From positions 40,803 through 104,802 of the forward strand of contig PYST01000117.1 of the NCBI GenBank assembly GCA_003049485.1: a DNA stretch of 64,000 nucleotides, in the 5' to 3' direction. Position numbers and translations under genes: made by a program. The notes under the pieces were generated by a model that saw only the letters and a list, made by a program, of their open reading frames with translations, did no database searches and was not told the DNA's origin. Below are positions 44,501-56,118 of the stretch, in pieces; positions within the stretch are counted from its first letter, which is position 1, and every line of letters starts with the position of its first letter. Origin of the DNA: Ophioceras dolichostomum. Taxonomy: Eukaryota; Ascomycota; Sordariomycetes; Magnaporthales; Ophioceraceae.

Positions 44501-46980
44501 GTGTGCACTCGTGGGTGCAGACCTCCTTTTGAACAACCTACTTGGACAATGCAGGTCGAGGACATAGACGGAGCAACGTTCAGCCCGACTCGGCCAGCTT
44601 AGTTGGCCCTTTTCTAGAAGCTTGGTAGAGTTAGTCAAGACGATGAGTTGAAGAGCCAAGAGAGAAGAGACGAGAAGTTGGGCATAGATGTTCTGCCGTA
44701 TTCCCGCGCTTCGCTGTCGTATGCTTCGGCATCTCCCACCAAGCTAATCACCACCACATCACTGTTCTCTCGCAGGAAGAGACGCTGGCGTATGTGGTGC
44801 TCGAGCTGTGTGAGGGGACCCGTATATTCTCCATCCATGGTGCCCCGGAGTTCGGGCTTGGCCACTTTTTAATCCCTTGTGCGCGCTCCCCATTGTTGCC
44901 GTGTGTCGTGCGCCCGTCCCTGTGTTCAGGGGTTCGAGCTTCTGAGGTCAGGGGATGTCTCGGCTTGGCGTTTTCACACATCGAGGGGTAATGAACCGAA
45001 CAGCGGGGCCGCGGACGGGTCGAGCATTGATGAGTAGCAACGGCGGCAGAAGGGAATGAAAATCTCGAGGAGCGATATGATGTTTTGGTGACGTGAGAAA
45101 GCTGGGCTGGAAAGGCTGGCTGGGCTGGACGTCAGAGGCAAGCTGAGAGGCACAGAGACGTCGAGGAGACTCGGCGTTATGCCTGCTGACCCGACTGATC
45201 CTGCCGGCCAGTGGGATGGCTTTGGAGGGGCACACAACCGAGAGATATGCATTGTTGTATTTGTATGCTAGGCTGGAGGGCAGCAGGCGAGGGGTTATGA
45301 CACTAGGATTTTGACGTCCATTGCTGGGTGTATCAAGGGTGTTGTTGCCTTAATTTTGGAGCACTCTTCCCGTCCGCCTTGTCCGTCTTGTTCGTTTCCG
45401 GAATGGTCGGTCAGCCCTTGGGAGTTTGGGTGAGCGCTCGGTGCAGTTAGTGGTGGTGGTCAGGGACAACTCCCAGGTTGGTGCTGATACCCACCTTCTC
45501 AGGCCGCTCTCCAGCTCTCCAGTCGCAAATGTGCCGCTTCTGCCCTCCCATGCCCTCCCATGCTCTTCCCTCACCCTGGCCCATGTCGTCCACGTAAGAA
45601 AAGGAGCACAGGGAAGAAGGACTCGCAAGTCACATCTCTGCGTTCCTCCGACGGTATTTTCGTGTCTTGGTGCCCTCCGCCCTATCCGGCGGGTTTCTCA
45701 TGTACCTCGCTGTTGGTCAAGAGCTCGGCGGGTGGATATCATCTGCAAGTCTGCGTGCTTGCGCATTATTATTCCTTCTGCACATGTATCCATCAATCGT
45801 CCTAACGCCGGACCATCCCATTACTTTCTTTACCATCGCCATGCATTCTGACCTTAACCTATTACTCGCCCCCTCGCTAATAATGTTGTGATTCGCTCGC
45901 GGTTGCGGCTCTCCCTTCTTTCAGTCTTTGTTCGTCACCTGCTGTGTCGCCATTCCAAGCTCTTGACGGGAGGGACTCTTCATTCTCATCACCCTGTGCC
46001 GGCATCCCTTTCGTTTTTTCAGGTTCAACTCCGAGCTGCGGATCTCGTACCTTCTTAGGTACCTACTGTATCCGACCTTGTTCGGCTTTTCCATCGACGG
46101 TCTATCGCTGTCGGTTTCCCACCTTTAATAATCGTGCCTGATCCTGTGAGGGGCAGCTCTTCTTCAGCAGCCTAGTCCAGCCCACCACACTTGCAGCTCA
46201 GCCAAGCCATCAGCAGCTCCCAGGAGTTCCAGCTACATTACCTTCCTCCTGACCAACTGACCTATAGTAGGTCCAACTCGAGGGTCCAGTCTAAATTCAA
46301 TACGATGCAACGGCCAGCCTGCTGATAAATCCGTTCCTGTAGCTCCCGAATTCACCACTACCTGCACCCAAAAAAATAAAAATCCCAAACGCTGGTCCAG
46401 CCCTGAGCCATTCGAACCGCACCACCACCATTCTTCACCCTTGAGCTCCGCCACCCGTGCCTGTCCCCCGAGAACCCCGAAAAGTAGGACTGCCGAGCGA
46501 ATCACCAGCTCGGGCGCCTGCACCAGTCCAAGACGTGTGGACGCACACATGTTACGGGAGTAATTATAGAAACCCGCCCACGCCACGAGCTTTGCAGTCC
46601 CCTCCCTCTTGTGGCCTGTTTTATCTTTTTTAGGCCGCCACCTGCAACCGCTCGACTTGTGCCGTTTGGTACTGCGCTCTCCTCCACGATTTCCAATCAA
46701 GTAGCCTGGAGCCGCAGCCTTCTTCTTTGCGCGACCACCTGAAGCAAAAAGCGCAAAACATCGACCGAGCTATCCGCGACCGGAGAACAGCGGCCAGCGA
46801 CCATCGCCCGCGACCATCACCGACTGGCGCAGATCGACCGACTGGCCACGACATCTGGCACCCAGATCAAACGGCGACACAAAGCGCGCGCTGCGAATAT
46901 CTTAGTACCGAAGATTCCGGCCAGCCCGGAGAGCGCTGCTCGAGCAGCTTCCATTGGGACTGCACCTCTCGCCGCCCACC
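41265..46980. other. 5.7-kb gene-poor spacer upstream of the Zn2Cys6 regulator
   Basis: I can support no gene here. Features are a TGCC microsatellite at 41533-41568 and a dense cluster of CCTAGGTACC-type palindromes at 41800-42075 and about 42348. The 3' end (about 45900-46980), pyrimidine-rich and followed by CCACCATGG, looks like promoter and leader. Short frames such as 44282-44494 (Cys-containing) and 44635-44838 on minus are too short to claim. Confidence 0.5.
41533..41568 (+). repeat. TGCC tetranucleotide microsatellite
   Basis: Nine near-perfect TGCC units. A shorter run of the same unit lies just after the transcription factor stop at about 50361. Confidence 0.9.
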
Positions 46981-49951
46981 ATGGACCGGATGGGCTTCCA
47001 GATTCCCGGCATGGGGGCTCCCCCGCCGCTGATCAACCAGCCGCCGCAGATTTTCGGAGGCTACGATGGCCTCTCGATGCAGCATCTCCCTCCGGAGATG
47101 ACGGCTCATATGTTCGGTGATCCGAACTCGCTCATGGACGACTCGAACGAGGCGAAGAGGAGGAGAATCGCCAGGGTGAGTCAAGAGTGCAGTGCGCCGA
47201 CCTATGCGCCAACCTATGCGCCAACCTCTCTATAGTGTCCGAAGCTAACTGGTGTCCTGAATTCTCTACACATAGGCTTGTGGTATGCAAGGCTCCCACT
47301 CACTGTCAGATCGCTTGCCTCGTATGGCGCGCACTGTTCTAACGCCCTGTGAATCCATCTAGACATGTGCCGCAAGAAGAAGATCAAGTGCGACGGGAAG
47401 CTGCCCGCCTGCACACACTGCATCAACTATAAGACGGATTGCGTTTTCACGCAGGTGGAGAAGAAGCGAAATCCACCGAAAGGGTACGTTACCGAGCTTA
47501 CGGCACCTCGCTGTGGCTGGCTAGTTGCCCGTCCACTTGTCCCGAAGCCAATCAGTTCAAAAGGCTTACAATTTTTACTTTAGCGCGAAATACATTGAAG
47601 GACTGGAGAATCGCCTTGGGCGCATGGAAAGCCTGTTGAGGCTGTCGGGTGAGGAGAGACACCCCTGATTTATCGTGATGCCCTAAAACCTTCAAGCTAA
47701 TTACTGACTTGATACTTTGTAAACCTGGAAGGACTCCTTGGGGATGACGATGGTGCAACGGACCTCGGAACGTTGGAGAAGAAGCTGGCAGAGAAGAACC
47801 GTGAATCAAGACAAGCGTCTCAGGCGGCTTCCAACCCAACATCACCGTCCCACACCCCATCAGCACAGGATGGTAATGCATCTACGCCACAGAGCTCGTT
47901 GACATCTCCCGAGCCAAGCGGGGGTAAAGACTCCGAAAAGAGGAAATCTATGACTCCGGCAGACAAGATTGAAGAAAAGGACCAAGAAGAGGTCGAGGCA
48001 CTGTCCGAGATGATGTGCTCACTCGTTACAAACAACGCCGGAGAGTCGCGATATATCGGTGAGTTGCACGCACAATGAGAGGCCAACATGGCAAAAAAAA
48101 AAAAAAAACTGCTAACACTAACAATTCAAAGGGTCCTCCTCCGGGTTTTCCATCTTTTCTCCCCGTGGCATCCAATGGGTCAACGAAAAGACAGGCGATA
48201 CCTCGTTCCAGCAAATGATCTCGGATGTGTCCATCGACGACCACAAGTGGACCCGGTGGAAGCCTGAAGTGTTCCAGGACCTCTTCCGGCGACCGATCTT
48301 CATTAACATGCCGCCGAAGCCCGAGGCCATGTCGCTGCTCAAGGACTACTTCGAGAACTTCAACTGCATGTTTCCTCTGTTCCACCAGCCGACCTTCATG
48401 CACTTGGTGGAGCGGCAGTACTCGGACGACCCGTACGACGGGTCTGGTTGGTGGGCCAGCTTCAACTGCGCGCTCGCCTTCGCGCATCGGCTACGAGTGA
48501 TGAGTAACCTGGTGCCGCAGGAGGAGGACGAGAAGGCGTGGGCGTACATGAAGAACGCCATGGGCTGCTTCTCGGAGCTGACCATGCGCAACACCGACCT
48601 GCTGAGTGTGCAGGCGCTGCTGGCAATGGCGCTCTTCATGCAGGGCACGCCGAACCCGCAGCCGACCTTCTTGCTGATCGCGACGGCCATCCGGCTGTCG
48701 CATAGCATCGGGCTGCACAAGCGGGCTAGTGGTTTCAACCTCAACCCTATCGAGCTGGAGCAGCGCAAGCGGGTGTTCTGGATCGGCTACGTGCTGGACA
48801 AGGATCTGTGTCTGCGGTCAGGCAGGCCTTGCGCACAAGATGATAACGACATGAACGTGGACCTGCCCGATGCAGACCCTCCAGACAACATCGGCAACAT
48901 CCCGCTCGCGGACGGCAAGGGCAAAATGAACCTGTTCCGCGTCATGTGCGAGCTCGCCGTGATCGAGAGCCGCGTCTACTCGCGCCTGTACGCCACGAAA
49001 GCCACCAAGCAGACCGACGGGGAGCTGCTCAACACCATCGGCGAGCTCGACCAGGAGCTCGAGGACTGGAAGGACCGCATCCCGATTGATTTCCGCCCGG
49101 AGCACGAGATCAAGGCGTCACACACTCCGCTGATACTCCACATTGTTATGCTGCACTTCACCTACTACAACTGTCTTACTACCATCCACCGCATGTCGGT
49201 TCACCACGGCTACTGGAGCAGCCGCCTGTCCAACTACGCCATTCAGGGGCTCAATGCAAAGCCCCTGAACCCTCGCATCTTCTCTTCGGCTGCCCTGTGT
49301 TCGGCTGCTGCGAGGGCGTCTATCTCCCTGCTTAAATATGCCCCCCAAGGAGATTTCTCTGTCGTCTGGTAAGCAACTTTTCCTCCTTCTTGTTTGTGTC
49401 AACAAGCGCATGTGGCATTGTTCGGGCATGTTGTGACTATTCAACCTACTTACACGCCGTTCGACAGGTTGATTCTGTATTTCCCAGTTTCGGCCCTCGT
49501 AACCTTATTCGGGAACATCATCCAGAACCCTCTGGATCCTCGCGCGAGATCCGACGCGCGATTGATGAACATTGTCGTCAACTACCTCGGAACGTTGGGC
49601 CAGGAAGCCGAAACCGGTGGCGTCCACCGTATGCTGGCTGTCTGTGCGGAGTTTGAGCGCATTGCAAAGCTTGTTATCGACAAGACAGAGAAGGACAATG
49701 CGGGCCGCCGGAAGAGGAAGAACATTGACTCCAACACCACGTCGCGCCCCTCCGGCTCTGGCTCAGTGTCTGGTTCAGGGTCGGGATCAGTAACCGGGGC
49801 GAGCTCCAGCGCCGCGGCCGCCGCCGCATCGTCGCAAACACCACGGCCACAGAGCTCGAGCGCGCAGACGCCGACGCCGCACCGGCCCATGAGCGCCAGC
49901 CACCTGTCGCCGCCACCCAGCCACAGCGGTCCAGACCCCATGCAGCATCAT

Positions 49952-49987
<36 letters not shown>

Positions 49988-50323
49988 GCCAGCTACTCGC
50001 CGATGACGACCTCGACGAGCCAGCACTCGTCCCCGGCGATGGCGCCGAACAACTGGCCGGCGGCGCCAGCGGACTTCGCCACGTCGATAGAAGGGCTCGA
50101 ATACTCCAACTTCGCCGAGCTGACGGGCTTCCCCGGGCAGGACCTCCGCTCGCCGCCCGTGCAGGGCGGCTTCTTCACGCAGCCGCACCTGCCGCCGGAC
50201 CTGTACTCGCTGCCCGTCAGTCTGGACTGGGACTGGGCCGAGATGAGCGGCGGCGCGTACCCGAGCTTCGAGAATGGTGCTGTTGACGCGTTGGGCAACA
50301 AGTACCCGCCTGGACCGGGGTGA
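46981..50323 (+). CDS. Zn2Cys6 fungal-specific transcription factor
   Basis: The predicted protein has 935 residues and seven exons: 46981-47175, 47276-47282, 47363-47483, 47584-47648, 47732-48058, 48132-49368 and 49468-50323, all in phase. Exon 2 is a 7-base microexon (GCTTGTG). The Zn cluster is C67-X2-C70-X6-C77-X6-C84-X2-C87-X6-C94 with basic RKKKIK. It is followed by a linker ([20 protein letters not shown]) and a leucine coiled coil for dimerisation. The fungal_trans regulatory domain occupies the middle (for example LFHQPTFMHLVE, RLSHSIGLHKR, KRVFWIGYVLDKDLCLRSGRP). The C-terminus is Ser/Gln/Pro rich, with a run of about 11 Gln and an acidic aromatic end (SLDWDWAEM) likely to activate. 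Target pathway unknown. Confidence 0.93.
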
Positions 50324-51657
50324 TTTGTTGGACTGGCTGAGGCACCTGCCGAGGGCTCCTGCCTGCCTGCCTGCCTGAACTCGCCATTGTGTGTCATATC
50401 CATTTCTCTGCTCTCTGCTCAGTTATTTTCGGCCATGCGAGACGGCTGAATACCTACCTGTCTTAAATAGCACATGATTTTCACATCTTTTTTTTCTTTA
50501 TTGTCTCCTTTTTTTGGGAGGAATTTTCTTATCTGGAGTTCAGTTGATATACTATGGGGCATTCTCATCTCTCAGCCATCCTCATCATCCATTGCGACGA
50601 CGACATGCACATGATCTCAGGGTCAAGACACATCTCCGGGTTTTATTCCATAGGCATTGACTCATGATTTATTTAATTAATGTCTTACCCTCAATATGTG
50701 CTCGCTCTCCCTTTTTTTCTACATTGTTCGACGTCTGTCTAATTTTCTGCTTTTCTCTTCGCTTCAAGCAAACGCCGAGCGCCAGCCCCGAGCTAATAGG
50801 GGGGCGGGAATGCGGCTTGAAGAACACGTACGCAATGGGGCGCCACGCCCCAGAGCATGATATGCTAGCTATTCCTCGTTTGTATATAGTCGCTCGGTAG
50901 TCGCTAGCACGTCTTATGCCCCTCGGGAGGCAGGGATCTCGGGCAGATTCCGACTTCAGACGTTAAATACATCATCATCATCATCATCTTCGCTTCAAGC
51001 GCTCGTAGGTAGAGGGTGTGGCTGTTATGACACTAGTAAGGTGCAATACATACGCAAGGTTTCACTGCCGGAACAGGAATCTAGAAAAAGGGAAAAGAAC
51101 TCTGTATGTATCATGAATATAAAGTTTTTTATCACGAGCCATTACATTTAACGTTTCCTGTAGTCTTCGTGCGTATGTAACTAAAGGTGTGTTTCTTTTG
51201 CTGTCCAGCTGTGTCGACTCTCGTCAAGCGCGCATCACGTGATCTCGGCTTTGTTTCGGGCCATTACTAACTCCCGCTTAACTGCGGATCGGTTGGTCCG
51301 TGACCCGACCTCAATTCTGAGCAACCCTTGGAAAAAAAAAAGCACCTGAGAATCGGAGCTCCATGCGGAAGAGCTCGGCCGGCGAACACGTCGTGATTGA
51401 GGGGAAGCAGTAGCAGTCGGGTTCATGCGAACGACTGCTGGACTATTATTTTTCCAACGACATAGCGCGGTGCTCTTTATGACCGGCTGCTCGAAATCTG
51501 CGTCATCTCTAGAGCACCCCTAGAAAAGTTGTTTCTCATTTGGGGGCTCTCCTGTATTCCGGAGCCTCCGCGCCATCTCGGCCTCCTCGGCTCGACCTTC
51601 TCGATCTACTCTTGCCTCGAAATTCCCTCCCTCCATACCGTACAGCCCGACGCCGAC
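50324..51657. other. Spacer between the regulator and the m-AAA protease gene
   Basis: No supported gene. The stretch carries a CCTG run right after the regulator stop and a CAT trinucleotide run at about 50971-50989. The right end is the promoter and leader of the protease gene. An apparent upstream extension of the protease frame to 51529 begins at TTG, not ATG. Confidence 0.5.
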
Positions 51658-54600
51658 ATGTCGACATTATTACGCTGCTCGTCACGGCAGCTCATGCGCT
51701 TCGGCTCACAACCTCTGCGCTCTGCTCCAAGACTGAGCTTCCATGCAGTCCGGTTGCCCCGAACACGCCTGCCAGGCCAGCAGCTGGCTTGCTTCAGCAG
51801 CCAGGCCCGGTTATCCTGGCCGACCACGCCACCGCCAAAGAACCAGAAGAAATCAAGCTCAAAGCCCGGGCGTGCAGGGGCAGCAGCTGCGAGCACCAAG
51901 CCTCAAGAGCCGTCAAAACCGGAGGAGGAGCCCCGGACGCCCTTGCGGCCAGATTGGGTCTTCCTCACGCCGGAGGAGGTGACCGCGTTGCGCGCGGCCC
52001 TCACAGGCATTCCAATGCTTACAGCGAGCGAACTTGACAGGACCCTTGTCATGCTCGAACAATACGGTGCTCCTCCCGAAGTCCGGACTTTGATCGCCAA
52101 AAACAAGGACGCAGGCCTGTCGTTCTTGGACTCCGTTTTGGCTACTAGGCTTATGTGGGAGTGGACCAGAACCATCCGTACAGAATCTACAGGATTCCAG
52201 GACTCGGTCGATTTCATACAAAACATTAACCAAGGCAAAGACGCGTCCACGCCGGACCCTGCAAAACAGAATCAGCAACCACAACATGGGCAACAACAGC
52301 AGCAGCAGCAACAGCAGCAGCAGCAGGAGAAGTCACCACAACCCCAGCAACATCAACCAAACGCCGGTCAACAAGGCCCGACTCCCGCTCAAGGGGGCGC
52401 TGGGGGTCACGGTGGACCACCACAGAGCGGCAGCCAGGGAGGGGGTGGCGGCGGGGACGGTGGTGGCGGTGGAGGGAAAGGCCCTATCAAGTGGAGCGAT
52501 GCTCTGGTGCAGGCCGGTATCGTTGCCGGCGCCATCATCCTCTGGGATTTGATGTTCGACACTCCGGACAGGGAAATAACATGGCAGGAGCTGCGCACCC
52601 ACTTCCTCGAGAAAGGACTGGTCGAGAAATTCGTGGTGGATGGTAACAAGGTGCGGGTGGAGCTGAGGCGAGATGCCGTGATTGCGTCGCGGCGCCCGGA
52701 CGGCAGCGGCGAGCCCCTGGCACGGACCTATTACTTCACGATCGGGTCGGTCGATTCGTTCGAGCGCCGGCTAGACGAGGCGCAGGACCAGCTCGGCATC
52801 CCCCAGTCGGAGAGGATACCGATCAGCTACGCGACGCCGTCCATGGCGTTCAAGCTCCTCGTCTCGTTTGGACCAACGATCCTCCTCGTCGGACTCTTGT
52901 TCGCGGCCAGCCGCCGTGGCAGTGGCGGCGGCCTCCCCGGCGCCTTTAACTTCGGAAAGAGCCGAGCTAAGCGCTTCAACCACGAGTCGGCTGTGAAGGT
53001 CAAGTTCTCGGACGTGGCGGGTATGGACGAGGCCAAGCTCGAGATCGTCGAGTTCGTCAGCTTCCTCAAGACGCCCGAGAAGTTTATCCGGCTGGGCGCC
53101 AAGATCCCGCGCGGCGCCATCCTCTCGGGCCCTCCCGGGACGGGCAAGACGCTGCTGGCCAAGGCGACGGCGGGCGAGTCGGCCGTGCCGTTCTACAGCG
53201 TCAGCGGCTCCGAGTTCGTCGAGATGTTCGTGGGCGTGGGCGCCTCGCGCGTGCGCGACCTGTTCACCGAGGCGCGCAAGAACGCGCCCTGCATCATCTT
53301 CATCGACGAGATCGACGCCATCGGCAAGTCGCGGGACTCGGGCGGCGGCCGCTTCGGCGGTAACGACGAGCGCGAGGCCACGCTCAACCAGATCCTGACC
53401 GAGATGGACGGCTTCAACACGCAGGAGCAGGTCGTCGTGCTCGCGGGCACGAACCGGCCCGACATCCTGGATAAGGCCCTCATGCGGCCGGGCCGCTTCG
53501 ACAGGCACATCCACATCGACAGGCCCACGATGAAGGGCCGCGCGGACATCTTCCGCGTGCACCTGGGCAAGATCTACACCAAGGAGGACATGGACTACCT
53601 GTGCGGCCGCCTGAGTGCCCTGACGCCGGGCTTTGCGGGTGCTGATATCGCCAACGTCGTTAATGAGGCCGCACTAGTCGGTATGTTGTTGTTTTTTCCT
53701 TCCTCTTTCGCCGTTGTAGTAATCATTTGCTGACCAGACTTTGCACACTGAAAATATGTAGCCGCCAGGGCAAACGCCGAGAGCGTGGCTATGATCCATT
53801 TTGAGCAAGCCATCGAGCGCGTCATCGGCGGCCTGGAGCGCAAGTCGCTGGTTCTCAGCCCCGAAGAGAAGCGCACGGTGGCATACCACGAGGCCGGCCA
53901 CGCCGTGTGCGGCTGGTACTTCCAGTGGGCGGACCCTCTGCTGAAGGTGTCCATCATCCCCCGCGGCCAGGGCGCGCTGGGCTACGCGCAGTACCTGCCC
54001 CAGGGCGACGCCTACCTCATGACGGTCAACCAGCTCATGGACCGCATGGCCATGACCCTGGGAGGGCGCGTCTCGGAGGAGCTGCACTTCCCGACCGTCA
54101 CCACGGGCGCGTCCGACGACTTCCGTAAGGTGACGCAGATGGCCACGACGATGGTGACGCAGTGGGGGATGAGCGAGAAGCTGGGGCCCTTGCACTTCAA
54201 CCAGGACCAGAACCAGATCCAGAAGCCGTTCGCCGAGTCGACGGCCCAGACGATCGACGCCGAGGTGAGGCGCATCGTGGACGAGGCCTACAAGAAGTGC
54301 CGGGAGCTGCTGGAGGCGAAGAAGAAGGAGGTGGGTCTCGTGGCGGAGGAGCTGCTGCTCAAGGAGCAGCTCACGCGAGACGACATGGTGAGACTGCTGG
54401 GCCCTAGGCAGTGGGCGCACAAGGAGGAGTTCGAGAAGTTCTTCAACAACGAGCATGGTGGTAGCGGCAAGGGCGAGACGCTCGCGCCGCCGCCTTTCCC
54501 TAGCGAGGGGAAGCCTGGGCCTGACGCGCCGGAGCCGGTGATGTTTGATGGTGGCAAGGACGAGAGCAGCAGTAACAGCAGCACAAGTGAGGGCAAGAGC

Positions 54601-54669
54601 TGCGATGCCAAGAACGACGACGGCAAGAAGAGCAGTGGGGATGCTGAGAAGGGCACTGACCACAGGTGA
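51658..54669 (+). CDS. YTA12: Mitochondrial inner-membrane m-AAA protease (Yta12/Afg3 family)
   Basis: The predicted protein has 976 residues, with exons 51658-53680 and 53762-54669 (phase 1). The ATG starts a mitochondrial presequence (MSTLLRCSSRQLMRFGSQPL). A Gln tract and Gly-rich linker precede TM1 (VQAGIVAGAIILWDLMF). The intermembrane-space domain and TM2 (LLVSFGPTILLVGLLFAAS) follow. The AAA module has Walker A GPPGTGKT at about 491, Walker B IIFIDEIDA at about 546, and an SRH with NRPDILDKALMRPGRFDRH. The M41 zinc protease part has HEAGH at 717-721. The m-AAA complex degrades misfolded inner-membrane proteins and matures some imports. Paralogue naming (Yta10 or Yta12) is not settled; some filamentous fungi have only one m-AAA subunit. 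The C-terminal tail is a Ser/Lys/Asp low-complexity extension. Confidence 0.95.
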
Positions 54670-56118
54670 TGAGAGGGTGGTAGTGGTGGTATAGTTGAGG
54701 GAACGAATGTCTTTTTGTCTCTCTTTTGTTTTTTCTCCATCAACTCTACTCCTTACCCTCTCTATCACCGTTCTTTCCATCACTGTCTGTCTGCACATGG
54801 CGGGGCGTTCTATCTTTGCTGTCTCTCACTGTTGGAGAGGGGATGAGTGTCTCTCTATACTTTTGTACCACCACACCCAACCGCTATTCCTATTATTACT
54901 GTATAGGGATCGTTCGTTGCCTTGTCTTCTCCTGTCTTACAAAAAGAAAAGAAAATATCTCAGTCCATGAGGTGGGAAAAAAGAAGCATAGAATTAGGCC
55001 CAGGGGTTTTCATACATCCCTGAAGAGAGCACCCCCAGCGGTCGGTTATGAAGTTTGTTGTCCCTTCAGTTCATTTTTTTCTGGAAGGGACTCGGAGATG
55101 AGTGGGGGAGAAGGGGAAGGAGGATGACAGCGAGCGAGAAGGTGGTTGGATTGGATGAGGCGAAATGAGGACAGGCACGAGAATAGAGGGCTAGGTCCTT
55201 GGTTCTCTCTATTCCTGGCTGGTTTCCCTGGCCGTCGGGAGATCGTGTGATGGTAATGGGTGATGGTGATGTGTGGGTGAGCTCAGGGGTTTGTGGCCGA
55301 AAGGTGCTGCTTGCCCTCTCTTGCTCTCGCCTGCTCAGAGGGGTAGTCCTCGTGAACATCACCACTCTCGGCGTCGCGGGGCCTGCGTGGCATGTACTGT
55401 ACCATAAAGAGTCTAGTTTGTATATTACATCATACACACACTCACTTGCGTTGCCCCTTCGTCGTTGTGATCATTGTGTTGTTGCTTCTGTTGTTGCTTT
55501 AGAGAAGACGCTTCCTTTTCGGGGAGGGAGCGGGTCTATGAGAGCCGTCTCTCTTATTCCTAGCATCTCTGCTATTTCGTCGATTTGGGTTGCGGAGAGT
55601 TAGTTTCCTTCCTGGAGCTTGTTTGGAAGCAGCCTCTCGTCTTCGTTTCGCCGGTGTTGTCGTTCTGGTCCTCGCGCAGCCTTCCTGAGGGACCCTCTTC
55701 TTCCACGGTGGGAACAAATGGGACGAAGAGGGTCATGATGCAATATTTGGCGTTTTCCGATCAATTGCACATTGGCCAGCCAGAACTTTCATGAGTTTGG
55801 ATGTGCCGGTCGACTTGCAGTGATGATGGTGGGGTTCCCCATGTGAGCGCCCGGACGCCGAAGCGGGTCTCTCGACTTGGCGATCCGTTCCGGCACCCAG
55901 GACGTTGAAAACTTCGGTATTCGACACGGGATGGAAATCGCCGTTACTATATGAATCATATTCCCTCGACCTCCTGTTGACATATGAGAGAGAAGGCAGA
56001 AACAATTCCCATTCCTGGCAGTTATGATTGTGTTTATCCCACAGTTGTAGCTTCTTTGCCGGCCGCTCTTCATCGGGACTTTCTCCCTTGACCGCCCCTC
56101 TCTTTCCGAGCGCCGAGA
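54670..56118. other. Spacer and BOR1 promoter region
   Basis: No supported gene. T/C-rich sequence follows the protease stop, and short frames on both strands conflict. The last part is the BOR1 promoter and leader. Confidence 0.5.

Noticed and set aside
44635..44838. Minus-strand frame MDGEYTGPLTQLEHH
   Set aside because: Only 67 codons from the first ATG and no recognisable domain; could be a fragment but not supportable.
46395..46415. GGTTCGAAT on the minus strand resembling a tRNA T-arm
   Set aside because: No matching acceptor stem or A box upstream; not a tRNA.
51529..51657. Upstream extension of the m-AAA frame
   Set aside because: It starts at TTG; the ATG at 51658 gives a normal mitochondrial presequence.
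52771..54798. Long minus-strand frames opposite the m-AAA protease
   Set aside because: Antisense shadows of strongly biased GC-rich coding exons.
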